Source: an uncultured Odoribacter sp. (GTDB lineage: Bacteria > Bacteroidota > Bacteroidia > Bacteroidales > Marinifilaceae). From it: DNA of 64,000 nucleotides. The notes under the pieces were generated by a model. That model did no database searches and had not been told where the DNA came from. It saw only the letters and a program-made list of their open reading frames with translations. The DNA is taken from positions 1 through 64,000 of the forward strand of contig CAJTPD010000011.1 of assembly GCA_910578105.1 (NCBI GenBank). Direction: 5' to 3'. Below are positions 16,532 to 25,222 of the stretch, piece by piece; the first letter of the stretch is position 1; every line of letters starts with the position of its first letter. The position numbers and the translations under genes were made by a program.

Positions 16532-17686
16532 ATGAATACACAAGAACTGGAACATAAATTTGAAGAAATATATGGCCGAAAAGCGGAACATGCTTTTTTT
16601 GCTCCTGGCCGGGTCAACCTTATTGGTGAACATACTGATTATAACGGAGGTTTGGTTTTCCCTTGTGCACTAAGTTTCGGAACCTATCTTCTGGTTTCTA
16701 AAAGAAATGACCGGACCAACCATTTCAACAGCATTAACATGAAATTTTCTGCCACAGCAGATGCCCATGCTTTTGTCGAAAAGCCAGTCGAATGGATTAA
16801 ATATCCATTGGGAGTAATGAAAGAATTTGCAGACCGTGGTTTCAATGTCTGGGGGTATGACTTATTGTATTATGGAAACATTCCCAACGGAGCCGGCCTT
16901 TCTTCCTCCGCTTCCATTGAAGTTGTGACAGCAGTCATGTTAAATGAAATGACAAATGCAGGTCTGGACATGATTGAACTGGTTAAAATTTCTCAAAAAG
17001 CTGAAAACGTTTATGTCGGCGTAAACTGTGGAATCATGGACCAATTCGCCGTAGGTATGGGCAAAAAAGAGCATGCAATAGCCTTGGATTGTGCCAGCCT
17101 GAAATATGACTATGTTCCCCTGTCCATGAAAGGCTACAAACTGGTAATCGCAAATACGAACAAAAAAAGAGGATTAGCAGACTCAAAATACAATGAAAGA
17201 AGAAAGGAATGTGATGCTGCCGTATCAGCCATTTCTGCCGTTCATAAAATCAATTACCTCTGTGAGCTGAACGAAGAAGAATTCAATAATTACAGTTCAC
17301 AAATTCAAAATGACACAATTCGCCGGCGTGCTCAACATGCCGTTTCGGAAAACCAGCGTGTAATCACTGCAATCACCGCATTAAAAACAGGTAATCTTCA
17401 AAAATTCGGCCAACTGATGAATGCATCGCACAAATCTTTGAAAGAAGATTACGAAGTTACCGGCACTGAATTGGATACCCTGGCAGAAGAAGGCCAGCAT
17501 CTGGAAGGAGTGTTAGGTTCCCGGATGACCGGAGCAGGATTCGGAGGCTGCACTGTAACATTGGTTGCAGAAGATAAAGTAGATAATTACATCCGGAAAG
17601 TCAGCCAACTTTATAAATCTAAAGTAAATCTGGAAGCGACATTTTATATAGCTGACATTGGAGAAGGCGCACGTAAACTCTATTAA
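16532..17686 (+). CDS. galK: Galactokinase
   Basis: 384 aa GHMP-family kinase that phosphorylates galactose at C1, first committed step of the Leloir pathway. The galactokinase signature GRVNLIGEHTDYNGG is at 26-40, the ATP loop GAGLSSSASIE near 123-133, and the GHMP motif 3 MTGAGFGGC near 330-338. A sodium/sugar symporter gene starts 22 nt after its stop, and galM is divergent, so uptake, anomer conversion and phosphorylation are clustered. galT and galE are not in the window. Confidence 0.97.
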   Translation: MNTQELEHKFEEIYGRKAEHAFFAPGRVNLIGEHTDYNGGLVFPCALSFGTYLLVSKRNDRTNHFNSINMKFSATADAHAFVEKPVEWIKYPLGVMKEFADRGFNVWGYDLLYYGNIPNGAGLSSSASIEVVTAVMLNEMTNAGLDMIELVKISQKAENVYVGVNCGIMDQFAVGMGKKEHAIALDCASLKYDYVPLSMKGYKLVIANTNKKRGLADSKYNERRKECDAAVSAISAVHKINYLCELNEEEFNNYSSQIQNDTIRRRAQHAVSENQRVITAITALKTGNLQKFGQLMNASHKSLKEDYEVTGTELDTLAEEGQHLEGVLGSRMTGAGFGGCTVTLVAEDKVDNYIRKVSQLYKSKVNLEATFYIADIGEGARKLY

Positions 17687-17707
17687 TAACTACGATAAAA
17701 TAAAATT

Positions 17708-19339
17708 ATGAATCCAAGTTTTCACATCATAGATTTTGTCATATTAGGCATCTATGCTATTTTATTAGTTGGTGTTGGTCTGTGGGTTTCCCGTACCAAA
17801 AAAGGACAAACCAAAACCGCTGAAGATTACTTTTTGGCCAGTAAAGCATTACCGTGGTGGGCCATCGGTTCATCCTTAATAGCAGCCAATATTTCAGCAG
17901 AACAATTCATTGGTATGTCCGGTTCCGGATTTGCAGGGGGATTAGCCATCGCTTCTTACGAATTTATGGCAGCTCTGACCCTCATCATTGTCGGTAAATT
18001 TTTCTTGCCTGTTTTCATCAAACAAGGCATCTATACTATTCCGGAATTCGTTGAAAAACGTTTTTCCACCAACCTGAAAACTATTCTGGCTGTCTTTTGG
18101 ATTGCCTTATTCCTTTTCGTAAATCTAACTTCGGTATTATATCTTGGAGGTAAAGCTATCGATACAATTATCGGTACAGGTGACGGAAGTATGATTATCC
18201 CGGCTATTATAGCATTAGCCCTGTTTGCTGCAGCATATTCATTGTATGGCGGCCTTTCTGCAGTAGCCTGGACTGATGTTATTCAAGTAGCACTTTTAGT
18301 TATCGGAGGTATTATTACAACCTTAGTCGCCTTACATTATGTCACTCCGGAGGGAGGTATCATGAATGGAATTTCTCATATAGCAAATGTTGCTGGTGAC
18401 AAATTCGATATGGTACTTTCCAGGGACCACAAAGAATACAACAACCTGCCCGGCATCTATGTGCTGATTGGCGGACTCTGGGTGGCAAACCTGTACTATT
18501 GGGGATTCAACCAATACATCATTCAACGGACACTGGCAGCCAAATCATTAAAAGAAGCCCAAAGAGGTATTGCATTCGCAGCTTTCCTGAAAATGTTAAT
18601 TCCTTTCATTGTTGCTATACCCGGAATTGTAGCCTACGTGATGTACACCGAAAATTTACATGAAGCAAAAAATGCATTCGAAATTGCCGGTTCTACAGCA
18701 TTAAATAATGACAATGCTTATCCCTGGTTAATCAGTACCTTTATTCCTGTTGGCATCAAAGGATTGGTTCTGGCCGCATTAGCCGCAGCCATTGTATCTT
18801 CATTAGCTTCCATGCTGAATTCTACATCTACCATCTTTACCATGGATATTTATAAACCTTATATCAACCAAGCTGCTTCGCAAACCAAATTAGTGAATGT
18901 CGGCCGTTTAACCGCCGGAGTAGCCTTGGTTATTGCTGTGCTACTGGCTCCGCTTCTAGGGGGTATCGACCAGATGTTCCAATATATTCAGGAATATACC
19001 GGATTGGTTAGTCCGGGTATTCTGGCGGTATTTCTCATGGGATTATTCTGGAAGAAAGCAACCAACAAAGGGGCCATCTGGGGGGTATTATGCTCAATTC
19101 CTATTGCTTTAATTTTCAAATTATTACCATTTGAAATGCCTTTTATGGACCAAATGTTTTACACTTGCATTCTCACCATTGTCATTATTTTCATGGTTAG
19201 TTTAAGCAGTTGTCCGACAGATGATGACCCGAAAGCCATCAAATTAACCTCAGATATGTTTAAAACAGATAAAGTTTTCAATATCTGTGCCTATATCATT
19301 TGCATCTTATTAGCTGTAATCTACACGGTATTCTTTTAA
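17708..19339 (+). CDS. Sodium/sugar symporter, SSS family (likely galactose)
   Basis: 543 aa with about 14 hydrophobic segments. The N-terminus IDFVILGIYAILLVGVGLW, then TAEDYFLASKALPWWAIG (37-54) and SLIAANISAEQFIGMSGSG are the hallmark of SGLT-type sodium:solute symporters; SSLASMLNSTSTIFTMDIY in a later helix carries the conserved sodium-site serines/threonines. The operon with galK suggests galactose (or glucose/galactose) as substrate; this is inference from context. A bidirectional terminator follows. Confidence 0.9.
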   Translation: MNPSFHIIDFVILGIYAILLVGVGLWVSRTKKGQTKTAEDYFLASKALPWWAIGSSLIAANISAEQFIGMSGSGFAGGLAIASYEFMAALTLIIVGKFFLPVFIKQGIYTIPEFVEKRFSTNLKTILAVFWIALFLFVNLTSVLYLGGKAIDTIIGTGDGSMIIPAIIALALFAAAYSLYGGLSAVAWTDVIQVALLVIGGIITTLVALHYVTPEGGIMNGISHIANVAGDKFDMVLSRDHKEYNNLPGIYVLIGGLWVANLYYWGFNQYIIQRTLAAKSLKEAQRGIAFAAFLKMLIPFIVAIPGIVAYVMYTENLHEAKNAFEIAGSTALNNDNAYPWLISTFIPVGIKGLVLAALAAAIVSSLASMLNSTSTIFTMDIYKPYINQAASQTKLVNVGRLTAGVALVIAVLLAPLLGGIDQMFQYIQEYTGLVSPGILAVFLMGLFWKKATNKGAIWGVLCSIPIALIFKLLPFEMPFMDQMFYTCILTIVIIFMVSLSSCPTDDDPKAIKLTSDMFKTDKVFNICAYIICILLAVIYTVFF

Positions 19340-19369
19340 AATAAAGTGTTGGGATTGAACAGCTCAAAA

Positions 19370-19402
19370 AAAACGGAGTTCAAAATCTGAACTCCGTTTT
19401 TT
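19370..19402. terminator. Bidirectional terminator, symporter / sigma factor
   Basis: Perfect 13-bp stem AAAACGGAGTTCA (19370-19382) / TGAACTCCGTTTT (19388-19400), 5-nt loop, T tracts on both strands. Confidence 0.9.
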
Positions 19403-19438
19403 ATTATAATCAGCACATGAACATAAACTTTCCGGAAA

Positions 19439-20308
19439 TTATAAATAATTTTTCAACCGCTTAGTATTTTTCATTTCTTTCAATTTACGGATTGCTTTGG
19501 ACTTTACCTGTCTGACCCTTTCGCTAGTCAACCCCAGTTTTGTTCCAATCTCTTCCAGAGACATGGCGGAATACTCTTTTAAACCGTAATACATATTTAA
19601 AATAGAAGCTTCCCGTTCGGAAAGAATAGCAAAAGAACGTTCTATATCCTTTCTCAACGAATCCAGATTCAACAACGCCTCCGGTCCTTGAATAGCCGGC
19701 TCTGTAGCAATATAAATTTCATATAATGAAGTAGATTCCTCGTCCGTTGTCAATGGAGCGTCCATTGAAACCGGTTTACTGGCAATTTTCAGATTTTCCT
19801 TCACCTCCGCCGGCGTTATGTCCATTTTCTCTGCAATTTCATCCTCTGTCGGTTCCCGCTGAAATTCCTGTTCTAAAACAGTATAACAACGATTCACTTT
19901 ATTAATTGTACTAATTTTATTTAACGGCAAACGGATCAAACGGGCATTCTCAGCAATAGCTTGTAAAATAGATTGCCGGATCCACCATACTGCATAAGAA
20001 ATAAACTTGAAACCCTTGGTTTCATCAAAACATTCTGCCGCTTTTATCAATCCCAGATTACCTTCATTTATCAGATCCCCAAGAGTCAACCCATGATTTT
20101 GATATTGTTTCGCAACAGATACAACAAAACGTAAATTACTTAAAACCAATTTTTCACGTGCAATTTTATCCCCTGTCCGGATTTTTTTGGCCAAATCAGC
20201 TTCTTCTTCAGGTGATAAAACATGAATTTTGCCTATCTCCTGAAGGTATTTTTCCATGGCATATGATTCACGCCCGGTAATCTGCTTTGTTATTTTAAGC
20301 TGCCTCAT
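19439..20308 (-). CDS. RpoD-family sigma-70 factor (probably not the primary one)
   Basis: 289 aa. Starts MRQLKIT like Bacteroidota primary sigma. Region 2: NLRFVVSVAKQYQNHGL, GDLINEGNLGLIKAAE, KFISYAVWWIRQSI (about 75-125); region 3 follows; region 4.2 LEEIGTKLGLTSERVRQVKSKAIRKLKEM is near the C-terminus. Region 1.1 is absent, as usual in this phylum. Compared from memory with the primary sigma of Bacteroides, the stretch between regions 1.2 and 2 and all of regions 3 and 4 are strongly diverged (for example the region-4 helix has SER where TRE is usual), so I regard it as a paralogous group 1/2-type sigma factor. Divergent from rpmH; monocistronic. Confidence 0.8.
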   Translation of the reverse strand: MRQLKITKQITGRESYAMEKYLQEIGKIHVLSPEEEADLAKKIRTGDKIAREKLVLSNLRFVVSVAKQYQNHGLTLGDLINEGNLGLIKAAECFDETKGFKFISYAVWWIRQSILQAIAENARLIRLPLNKISTINKVNRCYTVLEQEFQREPTEDEIAEKMDITPAEVKENLKIASKPVSMDAPLTTDEESTSLYEIYIATEPAIQGPEALLNLDSLRKDIERSFAILSEREASILNMYYGLKEYSAMSLEEIGTKLGLTSERVRQVKSKAIRKLKEMKNTKRLKNYL

Positions 20309-20444
20309 ACTCTGGATAGATGTCTCTAAAATTAATTAATTTTTATCAAAAAAACAAATCTTTTGAATATTTCTTTCAACTTCTTTTAATACGATTACAG
20401 AAAACTTTAGTTACAGTACCCCCAAATAAAAAAAGTTACTTTTA

Positions 20445-20475
20445 TTTGGAGTCACAAAAAAATTACCTACTTTTG
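20445..20475 (+). promoter_or_regulatory. Promoter of rpmH
   Basis: TTTG (20445-20448), 19-nt spacer, TACTTTTG (20468-20475): an essentially perfect Bacteroidota promoter. Start near 20482, leader about 33 nt. Confidence 0.8.
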
Positions 20476-20514
20476 CAGTCCAAAGTGAGAAAATAATAAT
20501 AAAATATAGTTACG

Positions 20515-20673
20515 ATGAAACGGACATTTCAACCCTCAAACACGAAAAGAAGAAACAAACACGGTTTCAGAGCCAGAATGGCCTCTGCAGGAGGAAGAGC
20601 AGTATTAGCCAGAAGAAGAGCAAAAGGAAGAAAAAAACTGACTGTGTCAGATGAACGCAGACACAAAGCATAA
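20515..20673 (+). CDS. rpmH: 50S ribosomal protein L34
   Basis: 52 aa, highly basic. The start MKRTFQPSNTKRRNKHGFRA is the universal L34 signature and MASAGGRAVLARRRAKGRKK completes it. The family length is about 44-53 aa. It has its own strong promoter and terminator. The usual neighbours rnpA and dnaA are absent, as expected in Bacteroidota. Confidence 0.97.
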   Translation: MKRTFQPSNTKRRNKHGFRARMASAGGRAVLARRRAKGRKKLTVSDERRHKA

Positions 20674-20690
20674 TTTCTTAAAAATATAAA

Positions 20691-20717
20691 AAAGCTGCTT
20701 ACAAAGCAGCTTTTTTT
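20691..20717 (+). terminator. Terminator of rpmH
   Basis: Stem AAAGCTGCTT (20691-20700) / AAGCAGCTTT (20704-20713), 3-nt loop, T tract. Confidence 0.9.
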
Positions 20718-20733
20718 ATATAGAATAATAGCT

Positions 20734-20741
20734 TAAATTTG
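20734..20741 (+). promoter_or_regulatory. Candidate promoter box of the 20762 gene
   Basis: TAAATTTG 21 nt before the start codon. At 19-nt spacing the upstream position is TTTT within the rpmH terminator T tract, an imperfect match to TTTG. Confidence 0.45.
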
Positions 20742-20761
20742 CCTGAGCGAAATACAAACAA

Positions 20762-21514
20762 ATGGGAAAAGAGCAAAAAAAAATCAAGGGTATTGAACAA
20801 CTGCTGGCTATGGCTGGAGCCAATCTGAATATCCTGGAAGAGGAAGTGGACATAAAAGTACAGAAAGAATATTTCAGCCTGGCACATAAAATCAGTCAAA
20901 ATTCCCATACCTATTCTAAAATAAAAAAAGAATACCTGGAACACATCAACGACCTTTTTAATGAAGAAACGGATATTGATGTAAAAAAAAGAATGTTGGT
21001 CGTTTTAGCAAATATCGATGATGTTGCTGTGTACCGGACCATTGAGAATCTCTCCCGACAAGAATCCCCCATACAAAAATGGGCCATAATCGCCTTGCAA
21101 CAGTCACGCATGTTGCTACAATCTACGCTTTTAGACGATCCGGGTATTTTCATTTCCACTGGTTTAGGCGGCCATGGACTGCTTTTACGATATTTCTGTG
21201 TCTTTTTTAACCGCATTCCTGGGGAATTACCTGTTTTTCAACAGAATACATTAAAAAACGAACTAAAAACACTCATCTGTAAAGCCCAGGGAACCATTGA
21301 AAATATTGAATTCAAACCGGATTTTACAACAGTGTTGTTGTTATTACCCCTGCAAACAGAGCTTCAGGTTCTTTTTGCCGGCCTTATCGACGAATGTAAC
21401 CTATATGGAAATTTTCTCCATGAAAATATGATTGTGACAAACGTAAAAAAATTGACAGATGAAGAAATTTGTCAACTATTACATCATAATAATCCCCGGG
21501 AAGTTCTTAAATAG
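20762..21514 (+). CDS. Hypothetical protein, helical (HEAT-like stretch)
   Basis: 250 aa, no recognised family. No signal peptide. Residues about 70-120 (DVKKRMLVVLANIDDVAVYRT, then SPIQKWAIIALQQSRMLLQ) resemble paired helices of HEAT/ARM repeats, with a following region rich in hydrophobic residues (LLLRYFCVFFN, TTVLLLLPLQ) that is too short and polar to be clearly membrane. It sits between rpmH and the converging HhH/barrel gene, overlapping that gene's 3' end by 8 bp. Probably cytosolic; scaffold-like function is a guess. Confidence 0.6.
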   Translation: MGKEQKKIKGIEQLLAMAGANLNILEEEVDIKVQKEYFSLAHKISQNSHTYSKIKKEYLEHINDLFNEETDIDVKKRMLVVLANIDDVAVYRTIENLSRQESPIQKWAIIALQQSRMLLQSTLLDDPGIFISTGLGGHGLLLRYFCVFFNRIPGELPVFQQNTLKNELKTLICKAQGTIENIEFKPDFTTVLLLLPLQTELQVLFAGLIDECNLYGNFLHENMIVTNVKKLTDEEICQLLHHNNPREVLK

Positions 21515-23570
21515 TTAAACGCAATTGTACCGTTATATCACACAATTTATTTCCTTCTACTTTTGTCACTCCCGAACTCATCTCATCCAACCCTGGATAG
21601 ATAATGAATCCGGTTTTCAGATAACAAGTCAATTTTTTGACGGGCTTCCAGTTTAAATTGAGATAAGTACGAAAGCCTTTTCCCATAAAAGCCGGAAAAG
21701 AATAACCATACAATACATTATTTTCAAAAGCATAAATTCTGGACTGATAAGAATCTGTTTTAAACCAGGCCATACGATACTGTATCTTCAGATTACTTTT
21801 CCGGGAAGAATATATTAAATCCTGATAAACCATATATCCCCATTCTTTTACTACATCTTTATGATAATGAACCATACTGAACCTTGTCCTCAATTCTATC
21901 TGTCTATTAAGGATATAATTCAATTGATAACGGCACTCCCCCTTTTCCCGTTGAACAGAACTTCCTCCTTTTATATCTTCAGGATGCACTTCACATTTAT
22001 ACCTTAAGGTATGTTCAAATTGTTTATGCCGATACCCGGCTTGCGCCAAAAATTCCCATCCGGTGCCGGGTAAAGAAGCCCCATACCGGGGACTAAAAAA
22101 ATGAAACCAGTCACAATAAAGATTAAATTTCAGATTTCTCAAGGGATTCAAATCTACTCCGCAATACACACCTTCCTCATTGGAAGTATTGGAATATTCC
22201 CCGAAACCGGATGCATAATGTGACACATAACGTTTATCATATCTGCGATATAACACACACATAGACATCCAGGACAAACTGGTTCGAAGTCCGTCTACAG
22301 TTGCCCATCCCCCATCTTCACTCCTGGCAGTCTCTCCGAACAGATAAATTCCCTGCCAGGAGGTTTTATAGTCTACACTCACCAACCACCGGTTGGAACC
22401 ATTATCATTGTATTGTTGATAAACACGCTCTCCCGGAATAAGGGCCGGAGAAAAATCATAATACAAAACATTCAGTCCCACTTTACAAACCGCAGTATTC
22501 CAATGAACAGACAACCCGGAAGTTCTTTCTTTTAAAGTATGCTTTTTCTGACATTCTAAATAATTACGGTGATATCCGGATTCATATAGAGATACCGATA
22601 AAAAATCTTCTTCCGACAAAGTATCCGCACGCATCACATTTCCATCGGTTTTCTTCTGAGAAAAAAAACACTCAGCAGTAAGATTTCTCAATAATCCAAT
22701 AGACAAGGCACCCCCTCTCAAATAATTATTTTCATCGGTAGAAGTATAAGGAACTATCCCCTTGGCTGATTTCTCATTCCCAACAGTCATATCCGATTTT
22801 CCGGAAGCAAAACCACCCCATGCAACTAATCCTTGCCCCCATTGAATCCGGTAATCCCCGATAATAAACCGCCGGAGAAAATGTTCTGAAGAAAATGCAA
22901 TATGAGCAGATAAAAAATCAAAACCAGTTTTCTGATAACGGGTAAAATAAGCTTCTCCGGGATCATTCTTCAAAGTAAACCCACCTTGTAAATGATTTCC
23001 GTAATTCAACTTATATTTTATCAATGTTCCCGCCGCCGGTCCGCGAAAACGATTTTCCAATTTCCGTTCGTAATCTTTCTTTTTTTCAAAATCAGCAGGA
23101 AAATATACTTTATATCCCTCCTGCCGGGGGAGACTTGTACGGACTTTCGCCAATACTTCCTGTTTCATTCTTTTATGGATAATCTGCAAACGTTCTCTTC
23201 GCACCTGTTCTCCCAAAGTGATAAAACAAGCTATATTTTCCACATCCTTTTTACTAATTCCCGGCACCCACAATAACTCATTCACATGGATAAAATTGCC
23301 ATACTTCTTCCGGAAAGTCAACATCTGATCAATCTGACTGTCAGATAAAAGAAACAACATTTTCAAAGAATCAAAATCAGCAGTATTCACATTCAACGGA
23401 GAAGAGGACAGTTGAAGCAAGGTATTTACCAGCTCTTCATAATTGTCTTCAGTACTTCCAATATTATTACTCTCAAGTAATTTTTCAATATCAGGGAAAT
23501 CCTGTGCCATACTTATCCAATGAAAACCAGCGACAAACATCAACAATAAAAAAAGATTACTGTATTTCAT
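21507..23570 (-). CDS. Exported helix-hairpin-helix protein with beta-barrel-like C-terminus
   Basis: 687 aa. Signal peptide at 1-22 (ends SMAQ). Residues about 50-130 carry ComEA-like helix-hairpin-helix units (SPLNVNTADFDSLKMLFLLS; then GNFIHVNELLWVPGISKKDV), a fold that usually contacts DNA backbones. From about 150 to the end the sequence alternates polar and aromatic residues in short strands, ends in a strand (DITVQLRLTI), and has many Tyr/Trp/Gly: an outer-membrane beta-barrel pattern. Such HhH-barrel fusions are seen in Bacteroidota with no settled function; DNA binding at the surface or an oligomerisation role are alternatives. It has its own promoter. Confidence 0.65.
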   Translation of the reverse strand: MKYSNLFLLLMFVAGFHWISMAQDFPDIEKLLESNNIGSTEDNYEELVNTLLQLSSSPLNVNTADFDSLKMLFLLSDSQIDQMLTFRKKYGNFIHVNELLWVPGISKKDVENIACFITLGEQVRRERLQIIHKRMKQEVLAKVRTSLPRQEGYKVYFPADFEKKKDYERKLENRFRGPAAGTLIKYKLNYGNHLQGGFTLKNDPGEAYFTRYQKTGFDFLSAHIAFSSEHFLRRFIIGDYRIQWGQGLVAWGGFASGKSDMTVGNEKSAKGIVPYTSTDENNYLRGGALSIGLLRNLTAECFFSQKKTDGNVMRADTLSEEDFLSVSLYESGYHRNYLECQKKHTLKERTSGLSVHWNTAVCKVGLNVLYYDFSPALIPGERVYQQYNDNGSNRWLVSVDYKTSWQGIYLFGETARSEDGGWATVDGLRTSLSWMSMCVLYRRYDKRYVSHYASGFGEYSNTSNEEGVYCGVDLNPLRNLKFNLYCDWFHFFSPRYGASLPGTGWEFLAQAGYRHKQFEHTLRYKCEVHPEDIKGGSSVQREKGECRYQLNYILNRQIELRTRFSMVHYHKDVVKEWGYMVYQDLIYSSRKSNLKIQYRMAWFKTDSYQSRIYAFENNVLYGYSFPAFMGKGFRTYLNLNWKPVKKLTCYLKTGFIIYPGLDEMSSGVTKVEGNKLCDITVQLRLTI

Positions 23571-23906
23571 TGCATGAATTAAAAATTATGTGCTTCGCTG
23601 ACAGGCCGGATTTCGCAACAATCAGACGGCACCCCAAAAACAATTGTTCATCCCGTTTAGAAAAAATACAACCTTATACATACACAACATGATCAAATTT
23701 ACAAAATTTATAGATATTTTCAAACTTTAAAACCAATCATTTATCTCCAAAAGTTCAAAAATATTCGGTGGATAGATAAAAATCCATGTTTTGAAAACCA
23801 TCCCGGAGTCCGGTTTTGTAGACACAAGAAAAAGATTGTACGGCCACAAAAGCTCTCACCACCTTCACAAGTTGAAGTCCACCAGATTTAACATTAAAAA
23901 TACAAT
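23571..23906. other. Intergenic stretch between purE and the HhH/barrel gene
   Basis: No gene is supported. It contains the minus-strand promoter of the HhH/barrel gene (23694-23724), giving a leader of about 117 nt. The part at 23740-23900 shows no strong hairpin or frame. A small RNA cannot be excluded. Confidence 0.5.
23694..23724 (-). promoter_or_regulatory. Promoter of the HhH/barrel gene
   Basis: Minus strand: TTTG (23724-23721), 19-nt spacer, TAAATTTG (23701-23694). Confidence 0.7.
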
Positions 23907-24413
23907 CTAGTTTGTTTTTAAATCATATTTTACCTCTGCTAATTCTTTATTAGCCTCAACTATTTTTTTCTTCAAGGATGCCTTAAATTCTATCATCTTC
24001 TGTTTCAAAACAGCATCGCCGACAGCCAATATCTGTACAGCAAGGATACCGGCATTCATAGCCCCGTTTATAGCAACTGTCGCCACAGGTATACCCGGGG
24101 GCATCTGAGTAATGGCCAAAAGTGCATCCATCCCACTCAAAGAAGCATTTATAGGCACACCAATAACAGGGACCGGCGTCATTGCTGCAATAACACCCGG
24201 CAGGTGAGCAGCCATCCCGGCACCGGCAATGATTACTTCTATCCCTCTGGCAGCAGCATTCGTAGCAAATTTCTCAACTTCAACCGGTGTCCGGTGAGCA
24301 GACAATGCATTCATTTCAAAAGGGATTCCCATATCATTCAGTACTTTTGCAGCCTTCTCCATGACAGACAAATCAGAAGTACTTCCCATAATAATACTTA
24401 CTCTTGGATTCAT
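23907..24413 (-). CDS. purE: N5-carboxyaminoimidazole ribonucleotide mutase
   Basis: 168 aa class I PurE, which moves the carboxyl group of N5-CAIR to give CAIR in purine synthesis. GSTSDLSVM (10-18), SAHRTP (39-44; catalytic His) and the GAGMAAHLPG loop (64-73) are all present. The C-terminus is slightly long and Lys-rich. It is divergent from hpt, another purine gene. A TATTTTTG-like box on the minus strand (24450-24443) lies 30 nt upstream. Confidence 0.96.
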   Translation of the reverse strand: MNPRVSIIMGSTSDLSVMEKAAKVLNDMGIPFEMNALSAHRTPVEVEKFATNAAARGIEVIIAGAGMAAHLPGVIAAMTPVPVIGVPINASLSGMDALLAITQMPPGIPVATVAINGAMNAGILAVQILAVGDAVLKQKMIEFKASLKKKIVEANKELAEVKYDLKTN

Positions 24414-24649
24414 TAGTTATCTGTTTTAAATCTATAAGTGCACAAAAATAAATATAATCTGATTCTGCACTCTATATCTGATTCAAAAATATTATTTTTG
24501 CACAAATAAAAAGAACAGAATCACTTATAGTTACAATGAACGGGAAATTTTTACACAATCAGACCCCGTCATATAGATTTATTCCGGTCATTTAACGCCC
24601 GGAAAATATGCCGGGAATACCATATAATTACAACGATGATATCTTAATC

Positions 24650-25189
24650 ATGAAAAATATAACCTTACACGATAAAGAATTCCGTCTTCTTATTGCATCT
24701 GCCGAGATTGACAAAATCATAACCGATATGGCAACCCGGATGAACAACGATTTAAAAGAAGAGCATCCTTTATTTCTGAGTATACTGAACGGCTCATTTA
24801 TGTTTGCCTCGGACCTGATAAAACAAATTACCATACCAGGCACCCAGATTAGCTTTCTCAAAATAGCCTCCTACAAGGGGACTTCTTCTTGCGGAGAAGT
24901 AGAAGAATTAATAGGTTTAAAAGAAGATATTCAGGGACGTACAATTGTAATATTAGAAGATATAATAGATTCCGGTAAATCAATGAGTTATTTATTGAAA
25001 TATCTAAAAGATAAAAATCCCAGACAAATATTTGTGGCCTCCCTGTTTCACAAACCCAAAGCCACTGTATGTCAGATCCCCATTCATTACAAAGGCATTG
25101 AACTGGAAAATGATTTCGTTGTAGGCCGCGGTTTGGACTACGACGGTTTAGGACGGAATTATCCGGATCTCTATATCCTCAATGCTTAA
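24650..25189 (+). CDS. hpt: Hypoxanthine phosphoribosyltransferase
   Basis: 179 aa from the ATG at 24650, chosen because MKNITLHDKEF fits the family start; an in-frame ATG lies 42 nt upstream. It salvages hypoxanthine/guanine with PRPP. The PRPP loop TIVILEDIIDSGKS and the purine-contact FVVGRGLDYDGLGRNYPDLY near the end are typical. The upstream TATTTTTG box at 24493-24500 is a possible promoter element. obg follows 33 nt later; adenylate kinase, which often lies between them in related genomes, is missing here. Confidence 0.93.
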   Translation: MKNITLHDKEFRLLIASAEIDKIITDMATRMNNDLKEEHPLFLSILNGSFMFASDLIKQITIPGTQISFLKIASYKGTSSCGEVEELIGLKEDIQGRTIVILEDIIDSGKSMSYLLKYLKDKNPRQIFVASLFHKPKATVCQIPIHYKGIELENDFVVGRGLDYDGLGRNYPDLYILNA

Positions 25190-25222
25190 TTTTTTATTTT
25201 AACTCTTTATTGTATATACACT

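Noticed and set aside
24414..24649. Symmetric promoters in the purE-hpt region
   Set aside because: TATTTTTG boxes are present on both strands, but neither has a convincing TTTG at 18-21 nt, so they are mentioned only as candidates in the gene entries.
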